This document shows positions 52,471 to 60,238 of a stretch of DNA of 64,000 bases, piece after piece; position 1 is the first letter of the stretch, and each line of letters opens with the position of its first letter. The DNA is from Paenibacillus sp. FSL R7-0204 (GTDB lineage Bacteria > Bacillota > Bacilli > Paenibacillales > Paenibacillaceae). The stretch is taken from contig NZ_JBBOCA010000001.1 in the NCBI RefSeq assembly GCF_038002225.1, positions 2,294,001 to 2,358,000 on the forward strand, written 5' to 3'. The notes under the pieces were generated by a model. It did not search any database, was not told the origin of the DNA, and worked only from the letters and a program-made list of their open reading frames with translations. The position numbers and the translations under genes are program-made.

Positions 52471-53286
52471 ATGAAAAAGAAAGTGATTATGAGTGCGTTT
52501 ATTCTAATTTGGTTAATTGCACTCATGCCTCAAGGAACATTTGCAAATGGAAAATTCAATGATGTAAACGATTTCAAATTGGCGATTACTAAAATATCTT
52601 CTGCAGAAACTGAAACTTTTAATAGGGATGAAGTATCTGAACAATTGATTCTTTGGCTACAAGAGCAAGGAACAATTGTAACTGATAAAAGCGTTATTCA
52701 ATTTGTCCCGGCAACTCAAAATATAGAAACATTTAGGGGGGAGAGTGAGCGGCAGGGAGAGGCTGTGCTTGTTTGGAACAATTATGGTGATGAGGAAGTA
52801 TCTATTAGCACAGTACTACCTCTCTCTGTAAATGGTAAATCACTAAATTTGGTGGATATTGATAAAGATTCAGGCACACCTGGGACTGTCGGATATGGAT
52901 TGACATCAAAAATTTGGTTAACTGCTCATTATGATTCATTATATGGAACGATTGAGAATATTCGTCCATTGAAACTGGATGTTACTGCTTATGCTAACAG
53001 TGGTTATAATATGAATAATTTTAAAGCAACTTGGGTTACACAAGGAGACTTATTGACTTATCCAGGATATACTACTGCTCCTGAAGGGGGAGGATTCCCT
53101 GTGAGACATGAAATAACTACAAATGTTAGCTCGCCTATTATGGGGACTAAGTACACAGGTAGCAACCCTTTAAGTAGCAATAGGATTTTCAAAGCAGGTG
53201 GAGGACTTGCTTGGATATGCGGGATCGCTTACGATGTGAATATTAATGGTACAAATCATCACTTTGAAGTACATAATTTAATTTAA
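52471..53286 (+). CDS. Secreted hypothetical protein (271 aa), AT-rich gene
   Basis: MKKKVIMSAFILIWLIALMP begins a Sec signal peptide, probably cleaved after TFA (about residue 26). The mature protein has a helical first part (about 27-75) and a long beta-rich remainder with many Tyr, Gly and Asn residues (STVLPLSVNGKSLNLVDIDK). I recognise no family or catalytic motif. AAGGAGAG precedes the ATG at 52471. Codon use is AT-rich, like the secreted gene at 2868 and unlike neighbouring sugar operons, which suggests independent acquisition. Confidence 0.72.
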   Translation: MKKKVIMSAFILIWLIALMPQGTFANGKFNDVNDFKLAITKISSAETETFNRDEVSEQLILWLQEQGTIVTDKSVIQFVPATQNIETFRGESERQGEAVLVWNNYGDEEVSISTVLPLSVNGKSLNLVDIDKDSGTPGTVGYGLTSKIWLTAHYDSLYGTIENIRPLKLDVTAYANSGYNMNNFKATWVTQGDLLTYPGYTTAPEGGGFPVRHEITTNVSSPIMGTKYTGSNPLSSNRIFKAGGGLAWICGIAYDVNINGTNHHFEVHNLI

Positions 53287-53358
53287 GAGATAATAATATT
53301 ATGTATTGAATAATATACTGAAATAAAAACATGCTTTTGTTGGAGAAGGTGACTAAAG

Positions 53359-53934
53359 ATGAATAGAAAATACCTAATGGCGGTCTTCATAGGTTTGTTC
53401 ATGCTTCTTATGAGTGCTTGTCAAAAAGACAATCCCTACGATTCTCTGTTTCACCATGTGGAGGAGTATCGTACTGTGTTTGCCATGACAAAGGATGAAG
53501 GGATTGCCGCTCTGGACTTGGTCGATTACGAAGATAAGAATAACACGCTTACTCTGAATGAAGAACTCACGGCAGAGGATCAAAAGTACGGACAACGAAT
53601 ACGACTCGACAATAATCAATTGATTGAAGGTTATGAATTGGTGACACGATTGCCGAGATCCGAGATTGGATACCAACAAGCAGGGAGAATTGTGGAGGCC
53701 TTCCTGGGACACTATAGCCCTTCTGAGGAAGAAAAAGAGAAGGTGCTTGATTCTATCCATGCCGTCGATGACAAGACTTTTCCCGTCAAGCCGGAGGTTA
53801 AGCTAGTGACAGAATCGTGGGAGAGCAATGATAAGGGTGGGAGCATGAGTATTCATTATAGACTAACCAACAGTCTAGCGAACGCCGAGGAGATATCTTT
53901 GGTATTACAATTTCTCCGCACAGCTTCTCCCTAA
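53359..53934 (+). CDS. Small lipoprotein of unknown function (191 aa)
   Basis: The N-terminus MNRKYLMAVFIGLFMLLMSA is a type II signal peptide with lipobox LMSAC (Cys about 21), so the protein should be anchored to the outer membrane face. The rest is acidic, mixed helical and beta, with no recognised domain. It follows the secreted gene at 52471 by 72 bases and may share its transcript. A terminator lies after it. An interaction with the secreted neighbour is possible but not shown. Confidence 0.72.
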   Translation: MNRKYLMAVFIGLFMLLMSACQKDNPYDSLFHHVEEYRTVFAMTKDEGIAALDLVDYEDKNNTLTLNEELTAEDQKYGQRIRLDNNQLIEGYELVTRLPRSEIGYQQAGRIVEAFLGHYSPSEEEKEKVLDSIHAVDDKTFPVKPEVKLVTESWESNDKGGSMSIHYRLTNSLANAEEISLVLQFLRTASP

Positions 53935-53960
53935 ATGATTATGCCTTATCCCCTGATATC

Positions 53961-53996
53961 AAAGGTTTCGGCTCATTCAAGCTGAAGCCTTTTTTG
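53961..53996 (+). terminator. Rho-independent terminator
   Basis: Stem AAGGTTTCGGCT / AGCTGAAGCCTT with one G-T and one mismatched pair, followed by TTTT. Confidence 0.8.
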
Positions 53997-54052
53997 CTGC
54001 TGGCCTGCTAGAACCAAACACAATAGGCAGCGGCGAGCGCTGGGGGGGCGGA

Positions 54053-54278
54053 TGTATGCGAAAAACCGATTACAATGTGCGGCTGCGAGGGCTGGGGGGC
54101 AAATGTAATCGAAAAACCGATTACAAATGGACCGGGAGCGGCGCGTGGTCCGAATGTAATCGAAAAAGCGATTACAATTGTCCTGGGCGTGGTGCTTGGA
54201 CTTAATGTAATCGAAAAACCGATTACAATTCGACTGGGAACGGCGCGTGGTCCAAATGTAGTCGGAAAACCGACCACA
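54053..54278 (+). repeat. Array of five 22-bp dyads with exact 51-bp period
   Basis: Copies start at 54053, 54104, 54155, 54206 and 54257. Copies 2-4 are perfect dyads TGTAATCG / CGATTACA around AAAAAC or AAAAAG. Copy 1 begins TGTATGCG, and copy 5 is TGTAGTCG / CGACCACA around GAAAAC. A decayed sixth copy (AACCAAACACAAT) sits 51 bp before the first. The gaps are more diverged than at 16873 or 38425, suggesting an older array. Confidence 0.9.
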
Positions 54279-54316
54279 CCGCCGCATTCACCCCTTTTCA
54301 TTAGCTAAAATTTAAA

Positions 54317-54358
54317 TATGATAACCGATTGACATGAATATGTTAACCGGTTATCATA
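54317..54358 (+). promoter_or_regulatory. Promoter of the CUT1 operon with overlapping LacI-type operators
   Basis: TTGACA (54329-54334) and TATCAT (54352-54357) have a 17-base spacer. TATGATAACCG (54317) is perfectly inverted at 54348-54358. TTAACCGGTTA (54343-54353) is a tight dyad over the -10 box. TGTTAACCGGTT recurs inverted at 59140, upstream of a LacI gene. Repression by promoter occlusion is likely. Confidence 0.8.
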
Positions 54359-54416
54359 AAGTTGCATCCGAAATGTATGCGCATTCAAAATAATCATAAG
54401 TACGGGGGGAATTCAT

Positions 54417-55781
54417 TTGAAATTGAGAAAAGCTGCAAGCTTCGCTATCGCTCTGACGGTGGTCACCGGATTACTCGCAGGCTGCTCCAAGGGGAATTCA
54501 ACGAACAGCGCCGTCAAGGAAGACAAGGGGAATGGGGGAACACAAACACAGCAAGCTTCCAAGGACGTTAAGCTTACCTTCTTCAATACCTCTGCAGAAG
54601 TCAATACAGTATTCGAGGAGCTGTTCAAGAAGTATCATGAGCAGAATCCGCAGGTGACGATTGAACTGATTCCTACGCCGATCGGCGGCGCGCAGCTTGA
54701 GAAGTTCCAATCCCTGCTTGCCTCCGGCAATCCGGCGACAATCGTGAATCTGGATGCAGGCACCATACTTCAATATAAGGATGATTTTCTGGATTTAGAG
54801 CCGGAGAAGGCCAAGTATGAAGCCCTCACCAATCCGGGAGCCATCGATGGCGCGTTGCTGGACGGACAATTCCTGGGTATTCCCTGGACTGCCCAAGGCT
54901 ATGGTCTGCTGTACAACAAGCGCGCGGTAGAAGAGGGTATCGGCGGTGCCTTTGATCCAGCATCGGTGAAGACCCGTGATGATCTGGAAGCGGTCTTCAA
55001 GAAGATTGAAGCGGCCGGCAAAGCACCGGTCATGCTTCACGGAGCAGACTGGTCGCTCGGCGCCCACTATCTGGGACTGACTTATTCCCTGCAATCGCAG
55101 AAGGTAGAGGACAACCGGAAGTTCGTGGAGGAGCTGAAGAACGGGCAGGTAAAGCTGACGGAGAATCCGCAGTTCACTGGACTGATGGATACCTTCGATC
55201 TGCTGAAAAAATACAACGCACGCAAGAGCGACCCGCTCGTTGCCGATTATAACCGCGACAGCGCGGATTTCGCTAAGGGAGCTGCGGCCTTCTACTTCAT
55301 GGGGGACTGGAGCTGGGCGGTCATCGGAACGCTGGAAGGCCGCGATACTGACTTCGGTATCCTGCCGCTGCCTATTAGCAATAATCCGGAGGATTTCGGC
55401 AACGCGCAAGTCGCCTACAGCGAGCCTAAGCTGTTCGCCATTGATGATTCGAAGTCTACGCCGGAGCAGCAGGAAGCCGCCAAAGCATTCATCGAATGGA
55501 TGGTCAGCAGCGAGGACGGGCAGAAGGCCATTATTACTGATATGGGGCTGTCCATGCCGTACAAGGATCTTAAGGCGAAGAGCACGAACGTTATGTCCAA
55601 TGCCGTCAGTGAATACGTGAAGCAAGGGAAGATTATCAACATCGGTGTGATCAATTACCTGCCGCAGGATTACTGGGCCAAGACCGGAGCTGCGATGCAG
55701 AAGTATCTGGTAGGCAATATCGACCGCCAGGGGCTTGCGCAGGAGGTTCAGGATTACTGGAAATCGTATGCAGGGAAATAG
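54417..55781 (+). CDS. CUT1-type sugar-binding lipoprotein (maltose/sucrose class)
   Basis: The 454-residue precursor has a type II signal peptide (MKLRKAASFAIALTVVTGLL, lipobox LAGC at about 23) and a typical MalE-like fold (VTIELIPTPIGGAQLEKFQS, FLGIPWTAQGYGLLYNKRAV, AAFYFMGDWSWAVIGTLE, AKAFIEWMVSSEDGQKAI). It is shorter than the other three-gene-set binding proteins in the window and belongs to the COG1653 class. TTG start with GGGGGGA upstream. It heads the operon under the TTAACCGG operator. The later sucrose phosphorylase suggests sucrose as cargo. Confidence 0.9.
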   Translation: MKLRKAASFAIALTVVTGLLAGCSKGNSTNSAVKEDKGNGGTQTQQASKDVKLTFFNTSAEVNTVFEELFKKYHEQNPQVTIELIPTPIGGAQLEKFQSLLASGNPATIVNLDAGTILQYKDDFLDLEPEKAKYEALTNPGAIDGALLDGQFLGIPWTAQGYGLLYNKRAVEEGIGGAFDPASVKTRDDLEAVFKKIEAAGKAPVMLHGADWSLGAHYLGLTYSLQSQKVEDNRKFVEELKNGQVKLTENPQFTGLMDTFDLLKKYNARKSDPLVADYNRDSADFAKGAAAFYFMGDWSWAVIGTLEGRDTDFGILPLPISNNPEDFGNAQVAYSEPKLFAIDDSKSTPEQQEAAKAFIEWMVSSEDGQKAIITDMGLSMPYKDLKAKSTNVMSNAVSEYVKQGKIINIGVINYLPQDYWAKTGAAMQKYLVGNIDRQGLAQEVQDYWKSYAGK

Positions 55782-55806
55782 AGAATCTCTTCGTTTGTGC
55801 TAAAAG

Positions 55807-55844
55807 AACAGGCTGAACCGGGATATTCTCCAGTTCAGCCTGTT
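55807..55844 (+). promoter_or_regulatory. Strong intercistronic hairpin after the binding-protein gene
   Basis: A perfect 12-bp stem AACAGGCTGAAC / GTTCAGCCTGTT with a 14-base loop and no T-run lies between the binding-protein and permease genes. As in malE-malF type operons it probably stabilises the upstream message so the binding protein exceeds the permeases. Confidence 0.7.
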
Positions 55845-55865
55845 AAGAGGAAAGGGGGCAGCACT

Positions 55866-56747
55866 ATGAACAAAAAGCTATCACTGAAGAATGCGGGGAC
55901 GTTTCTGGTCTTCGGAGGTCCCTCTATCTTCGCTTTTGCCGCCGTTGTGATCATACCGTTCATCGTCGGTTTATATTTGACCTTCACGAACTGGGATGTC
56001 CGTACAGGCGACAGCAGCCTGATCGGCTTCACGAATTATCTGGAGGTATTCCGGGATAAGGTGTTCCTTCAGCAGCTGTGGTTCACCCTGAAATATGTCT
56101 TCTTCACCGTGGTGATTGCCAATGTGTTCGCGTTCTTCATTGCGCTAGCCCTGACGAGAGGCGGGAGAGGCGAGCAATGGCTGCGCACAGGCTTTTTCAC
56201 GCCCAATCTGGTCGGGGGGATCGTACTCGGATACCTGTGGCAGACGCTTTTCTCACAAGTGCTGCCTTACCTTGGCGCTAAATACGGCTGGGAGCTGTTT
56301 CAGACCTCATGGCTGACGAATACGGGGACGGCATTCTGGGCGCTGATCATTGCGACCGCCTGGCAGCTGGTCGGGTATCTGATGATCATTTATATCGCGG
56401 GCTTCACAGGCGTTCCGAATGATGTGCTGGAAGCGGCAAGCATCGACGGGGCGGGACGGACTTCGGTAATTCGCAGAATCATCCTGCCGCTGACGGTTCC
56501 TGCGATCGTCATCTGTATTTTCATCTCCCTGTCCCGGTCCTTCTTGACGTACGACATCAACCTGGCCTTAACCAAGGGCGGACCGTTCAATTCAACAGAG
56601 CTGGCCACCTACCATATCGTTCAAAAAGCCTTCCTGTCCAATCAATACGGTGTCGGCCAGGCAGAGGCAGTTGTTCTGTTCGCTGTCGTAGCGATTATCG
56701 CCTTGACGCAATCTTATCTGCTGAAGAAGCTGGAGGTGGAATCTTAA
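55866..56747 (+). CDS. CUT1 sugar ABC permease, MalF class
   Basis: The 293-residue six-span protein has the coupling loop EAASIDGAGRTSVIRRIILP. AAAGGGGG precedes ATG 55866; an in-frame extension to 55797 would run through the intercistronic hairpin and is rejected. Its stop overlaps the next gene's ATG by one base. No ATPase gene is present in the operon, so a shared MsmK-type subunit is expected. Confidence 0.92.
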   Translation: MNKKLSLKNAGTFLVFGGPSIFAFAAVVIIPFIVGLYLTFTNWDVRTGDSSLIGFTNYLEVFRDKVFLQQLWFTLKYVFFTVVIANVFAFFIALALTRGGRGEQWLRTGFFTPNLVGGIVLGYLWQTLFSQVLPYLGAKYGWELFQTSWLTNTGTAFWALIIATAWQLVGYLMIIYIAGFTGVPNDVLEAASIDGAGRTSVIRRIILPLTVPAIVICIFISLSRSFLTYDINLALTKGGPFNSTELATYHIVQKAFLSNQYGVGQAEAVVLFAVVAIIALTQSYLLKKLEVES

Positions 56748-57574
56748 TGAATGCTAACAGGCGCATCCTCCCGGGCCTGCGGACAGGATTCCTGTACCTG
56801 CTGCTGTTTGCCTTTTTAACACCGTTCCTGCTGATTATTATGAACTCCTTCAAGACCACCCAGCAATTCTTCGAGAGCCCGCTGTCACTGCCGACAACGA
56901 TTAATTTCAAGAACTATGCCAGCGCCTTTGACAATATGGATTTTATGCAGGGGTTCATGAACTCGCTGATCATTACGGGGATTTCCGTCACGATCATTAT
57001 TATTTTCTCGGCGATGACCGGCTACTTGTTCGTCCGCTACAAATGGAAGGTGAATTCCATCTTCTTTTTCCTCATGCTGGCCTCCATGGCTCTGCCCTTC
57101 CAGGTGCTGATGATTCCAATGGTCATGCTGTACGGGAATATGGGGCTGCTGAATACCAAGCTGACGCTGCTGTTCATGTATCTCGGCTTCGGGGTGCCGT
57201 TTGGCGTGTTCACGTTCCACGGCTTTATCAAAGGGATTCCTTATGAGCTGGAAGAATCGGCGTTTATCGAAGGGAGCACCACGCTGCGGACGTTTTTCAG
57301 TATAGTGCTGCCCTTGCTGAAGCCGGTGTTCGTCACCCTGCTGGTGCTCGATGTGCTCTGGATCTGGAATGACTATCTCCTGCCGAGTCTGGTGATGCTG
57401 TCGCCGGATCAGAAGACCCTGCCGCTGTCCACGTATACCTTCTTCTCCTCCTATTCTGTGGACTATGCGCCGCTGATGGCCGGGCTGATTATGACGATCA
57501 TTCCCGTGCTGATCATCTACCTCTTCCTGCAAAAACAGATCATCAAGGGAATCACGGAAGGGGCGCTGAAATAA
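56747..57574 (+). CDS. CUT1 sugar ABC permease, MalG class
   Basis: This 275-residue six-span partner has the coupling loop EESAFIEGSTTLRTFFSIVL and ends KQIIKGITEGALK, typical of MalG-type permeases. Its ATG shares a base with the stop of the MalF-type gene. The LacI gene follows 75 bases downstream on the same strand with its own possible -10 (TATAAT at 57617). Confidence 0.92.
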   Translation: MNANRRILPGLRTGFLYLLLFAFLTPFLLIIMNSFKTTQQFFESPLSLPTTINFKNYASAFDNMDFMQGFMNSLIITGISVTIIIIFSAMTGYLFVRYKWKVNSIFFFLMLASMALPFQVLMIPMVMLYGNMGLLNTKLTLLFMYLGFGVPFGVFTFHGFIKGIPYELEESAFIEGSTTLRTFFSIVLPLLKPVFVTLLVLDVLWIWNDYLLPSLVMLSPDQKTLPLSTYTFFSSYSVDYAPLMAGLIMTIIPVLIIYLFLQKQIIKGITEGALK

Positions 57575-57648
57575 GGGGAAGTTGACGCTATAGCTGAAAT
57601 CTAACCCGAATTCCTCTATAATTGGAACTAAAAAGCAAGGTGGTTCCT

Positions 57649-58638
57649 ATGGCGAATCTGAAGGATGTTGCGAAGCAGGCAGGACTTTCTGTGAATACAG
57701 TGTCCAGAGTCCTTAACAATAGAGGGTATATCAGTGACAAGACGAAGGAGAAGGTCTACCGGGTGATGAAGGAAATGAACTATCAGCCGAATGAAATGGC
57801 CCGGGCGCTGTTCCGCAAAAAATCCAATATGATCGGGCTAATCATACCGGCGATTTCCCATCCTTTTTTTGCCGAGCTGACCGCCTATCTCGAATATTAT
57901 GCAGACCTTAAGGGCTACAAGCTGCTGCTCTGCAATTCCAACCGCAACGTCTCCAAGGAAGTAGATTATATCGAGATGCTCAAAAAAAATCAGGTCGACG
58001 CCATCATTATGGGCAGTGCCGTGCTGGATGTGCAGCATTACCTTCATCTCGGTCTGCCGATCGTCTCCTTCGACCGTGTAATCTCGGAGGATATCCCCGT
58101 GGTCACCTCGGATAATCTGGAGGGCGGCCGGCTGGCTGCCCGGTTATTAACCGGCAAGGGCTGCCGGCACACGGTCTATATCCAGCGGGGGATCGACGGT
58201 CCCCAGCATCACTTCATGCTGGCCGGCCTGAGAAGGCAGGGGTACGAAGAAGAGATGAAGCGTGCCGGGCTTACGCCGCTGTACTTGCAGCTGGAGGTTG
58301 AAGAGGGGAGCTATACCGGAGGGGACACTGCCATTGCCGCCTACCTCCAGGAGCATCCTGAGATCGACGGCGTGTTCGCCAGCAGTGATGTGATTGCCGC
58401 CGAGGCGATTCATGCGTGCAACCTGCTGGACAAAGAGATTCCTTCAGCGATGCGCATTGTGGGCTATGATGATGTGCAGCTCGCCTCCATGATCTCACCG
58501 CGTCTAAGCACGGTCCGGCAGCCGATTCAGGAGATGAGCGAAGCCATTATGGAGCTGGCGGCCCAGCAGATCGAGGGCCAGGCGGTGACGATGGTGAATA
58601 CGTTCCCGGTAACGGCTGTGGAGCGCGGCACGACCTGA
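57649..58638 (+). CDS. LacI-family regulator downstream of the CUT1 operon
   Basis: A 329-residue repressor with helix-turn-helix (about 2-22: ANLKDVAKQAGLSVNTVSRV), hinge helix (PNEMARALFRKKSN) and sugar-binding domain (IGLIIPAISHPFFAEL, VGYDDVQLASMISPRLSTVR). The ATG at 57649 follows AAGGTGG. It is closely related to the second LacI protein at 59214, sharing NNRGY in the recognition region, so the two may recognise similar TTAACCGG-type operators. The control target is probably the operon that precedes it. Confidence 0.9.
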   Translation: MANLKDVAKQAGLSVNTVSRVLNNRGYISDKTKEKVYRVMKEMNYQPNEMARALFRKKSNMIGLIIPAISHPFFAELTAYLEYYADLKGYKLLLCNSNRNVSKEVDYIEMLKKNQVDAIIMGSAVLDVQHYLHLGLPIVSFDRVISEDIPVVTSDNLEGGRLAARLLTGKGCRHTVYIQRGIDGPQHHFMLAGLRRQGYEEEMKRAGLTPLYLQLEVEEGSYTGGDTAIAAYLQEHPEIDGVFASSDVIAAEAIHACNLLDKEIPSAMRIVGYDDVQLASMISPRLSTVRQPIQEMSEAIMELAAQQIEGQAVTMVNTFPVTAVERGTT

Positions 58639-58723
58639 TACCCCGGACTGGCAGCTGCCCTGCCAGCGTCTGCTTTAGTAGAGTATCAGATTGAAAATAG
58701 TGGAACGGGCATGATGAGACAAA

Positions 58724-58796
58724 TGTATGCGAAAAACCGAACACAATTGCTGTTGCGAGAGTATGCGGACCCAATGTATGCGAAAAACCGAACACA
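58724..58796 (+). repeat. Two-copy array of the 22-bp dyad with 51-bp period
   Basis: Both copies (58724 and 58775) read TGTATGCG-AAAAAC-CGAACACA, the same core as the arrays at 16873, 38425 and 54053, here with weaker dyad symmetry. The spacing is again exactly 51 bp, and the array again lies just after a plus-strand gene. Confidence 0.85.
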
Positions 58797-58929
58797 AATA
58801 GTAGGTGGGTTCGTCTTACTGATCCAATCCAGCATTTAAACCTGACGCTGCCCTTATACAGTATCAGAGTTAATATGTGAATATTAGCGCAGCAGTCATT
58901 CGGATGATGTAGGCGCTGGAACGATAGTA

Positions 58930-59110
58930 ACTGCATTTTGTACAATGGATTGCTGTAAAAAAGGCTTCGAAATAGGATCTATTGTATTCCGTACAATTGA
59001 ATGTTGAAAAAAGGCCGAAATTCTCCCAAAACACGATATTCTACTGTATGAAATACAATAGAATATCATTTTACGGTCAGCTATGCGTTTTCTGTTGCAG
59101 GAAATACAAT
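58930..59110. repeat. Mirrored 51-bp-phased repeat element (ATTGTATTTC family)
   Basis: Forward units start at 58930 (ACTGCATTTTGTACAATGG) and 58981 (ATTGTATTCCGTACAATTG). Inverted units end at 59059 and 59110 and read ATTGTATTTCATACAGTAG and ATTGTATTTCCTGCAACAG on the minus strand. Spacing is exactly 51 bp in each pair, and all four ends are symmetric about 59020. The second unit is a perfect dyad ATTGTA / TACAAT. The sequence is unrelated to the 23.8 kb elements but the geometry is the same. The region between the two LacI genes (58639-59213) holds no gene. Confidence 0.85.
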
Positions 59111-59138
59111 CACCCACAGCTGCTGCTGCCCTATTATA

Positions 59139-59152
59139 TCAACCGGTTAACA
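59139..59152. promoter_or_regulatory. LacI-type operator ahead of the second LacI gene
   Basis: TCAACCGGTTAACA is the reverse complement of TGTTAACCGGTTGA. Twelve of its bases (TGTTAACCGGTT) match the operator at 54341 over the CUT1 promoter. It lies 61 bp upstream of the LacI start, consistent with autoregulation and shared control. Confidence 0.75.
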
Positions 59153-59213
59153 TAGAACCTTGCCCTGTTCCGCTGAACAGAGGAAGATGGCTAACCCGGG
59201 TCAGGAGGTACGG

Positions 59214-60188
59214 ATGGCTGTAACCATCAAAGATGTTGCCGAGAAGGTCGGCGTCTCCGTCACTACCGTCTCCCGTGTGCTTAATAACCGGGGATACCTC
59301 AGTGAGAGTCTGAAACAAAAGGTGAACGATGCCATGGAGGAGCTGAATTACCATCCGAGTGAGGTGGCACGTTCCTTGCTGCGCAAGAAGTCCAATATTA
59401 TCGGCCTGATTCTGCCGGATATCTCCCATCCGTTCTTCGGAGAGGTAACCAAGCATATTGAGGCCTATGCCTATGAACAAGGCTATAAGCTTATGCTGTG
59501 CAATTCCCTGCATCACAAGAAAAAAGAGAAAGAGTACATCGATCTGCTGCGGGCCAGCCGGGTTGACGGCATTATTATGGGCAGCCATACGATGAGCGTG
59601 AACGATTACAAGTCGATCAGCCTGCCGCTGGTGTCGCTGGACCGCCAGATCTCTAAGTCGATCCCGTTCATTGCCTCGGATAACTATCAGGGGGGAGTGC
59701 TGGCCACCCGGCTGCTGCTGCGCAAAAAATGCCGGAGCATCGCCTATCTCAGCGGAAATCTGCGCCTGGGTCTGCTGGCCAAGCAAAGGCATGACGGCTT
59801 CCTGGAGCAGGTCAGAAGGCAAGATGTGGAGTACACTGTCCGGCAAACCGATCTGAACGGATTCAAGTATAAGGATTACGAGAAGCTGGTCAGCAGTCTT
59901 TTTGAGGAACGCCCTGAGCTGGACGGTGTATTCGCGAGCAGCGATATGCTGGCGCTACAAGTGCTGAAGCAGTGCAGAAGGCTGGGCAGAGCTGTGCCCG
60001 GTCAAGTCAAGGTCGTAGGCTATGACGGAATTGCCGCCCTGGATGCGGAGGATCTGACTACCATCGTACAACCGATTAAGAAAATGGGCGAGCTGGCCGT
60101 TCAATATCTGCTTCAGCAGATTGCCGGCGAGCCGGTCCCGCTGGAGACCATTCTTCCCGTCCGGTTAATGGAGAAGGGAACCACTTGA
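59214..60188 (+). CDS. LacI-family regulator of the sucrose-type locus
   Basis: The 324-residue protein has helix-turn-helix TIKDVAEKVGVSVTTVSRV (about 4-22), hinge PSEVARSLLRKKSN and a sugar-binding domain (IGLILPDISHPFFGEV, VVGYDGIAALDAEDLTTIVQ). CAGGAGG precedes the ATG at 59214; a longer in-frame start at 59160 overlaps the promoter region and is rejected. It is paralogous to the LacI protein at 57649. The operator at 59139 and its twin at 54341 suggest it represses itself and the CUT1 operon. The esterase, PfkB kinase and sucrose phosphorylase follow on the same strand. Confidence 0.9.
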   Translation: MAVTIKDVAEKVGVSVTTVSRVLNNRGYLSESLKQKVNDAMEELNYHPSEVARSLLRKKSNIIGLILPDISHPFFGEVTKHIEAYAYEQGYKLMLCNSLHHKKKEKEYIDLLRASRVDGIIMGSHTMSVNDYKSISLPLVSLDRQISKSIPFIASDNYQGGVLATRLLLRKKCRSIAYLSGNLRLGLLAKQRHDGFLEQVRRQDVEYTVRQTDLNGFKYKDYEKLVSSLFEERPELDGVFASSDMLALQVLKQCRRLGRAVPGQVKVVGYDGIAALDAEDLTTIVQPIKKMGELAVQYLLQQIAGEPVPLETILPVRLMEKGTT

Positions 60189-60238
60189 TGAACGTTCACA
60201 GGATTCATTCACATACGAACGATATGGAGGAACAATAG

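Noticed and set aside
54167..54180. CcpA cre sites within the dyad arrays (CCGATTACA resembles half a cre)
   Set aside because: The first half is AAAAA where cre needs TGNAA, and copies with CGAACACA or CGACTACA fit the consensus poorly.
57582..57622. TTGACG and TATAAT as a promoter for the 57649 LacI gene
   Set aside because: The spacer is 29 bases, too long for one sigma-A promoter; only the -10 box is plausible.
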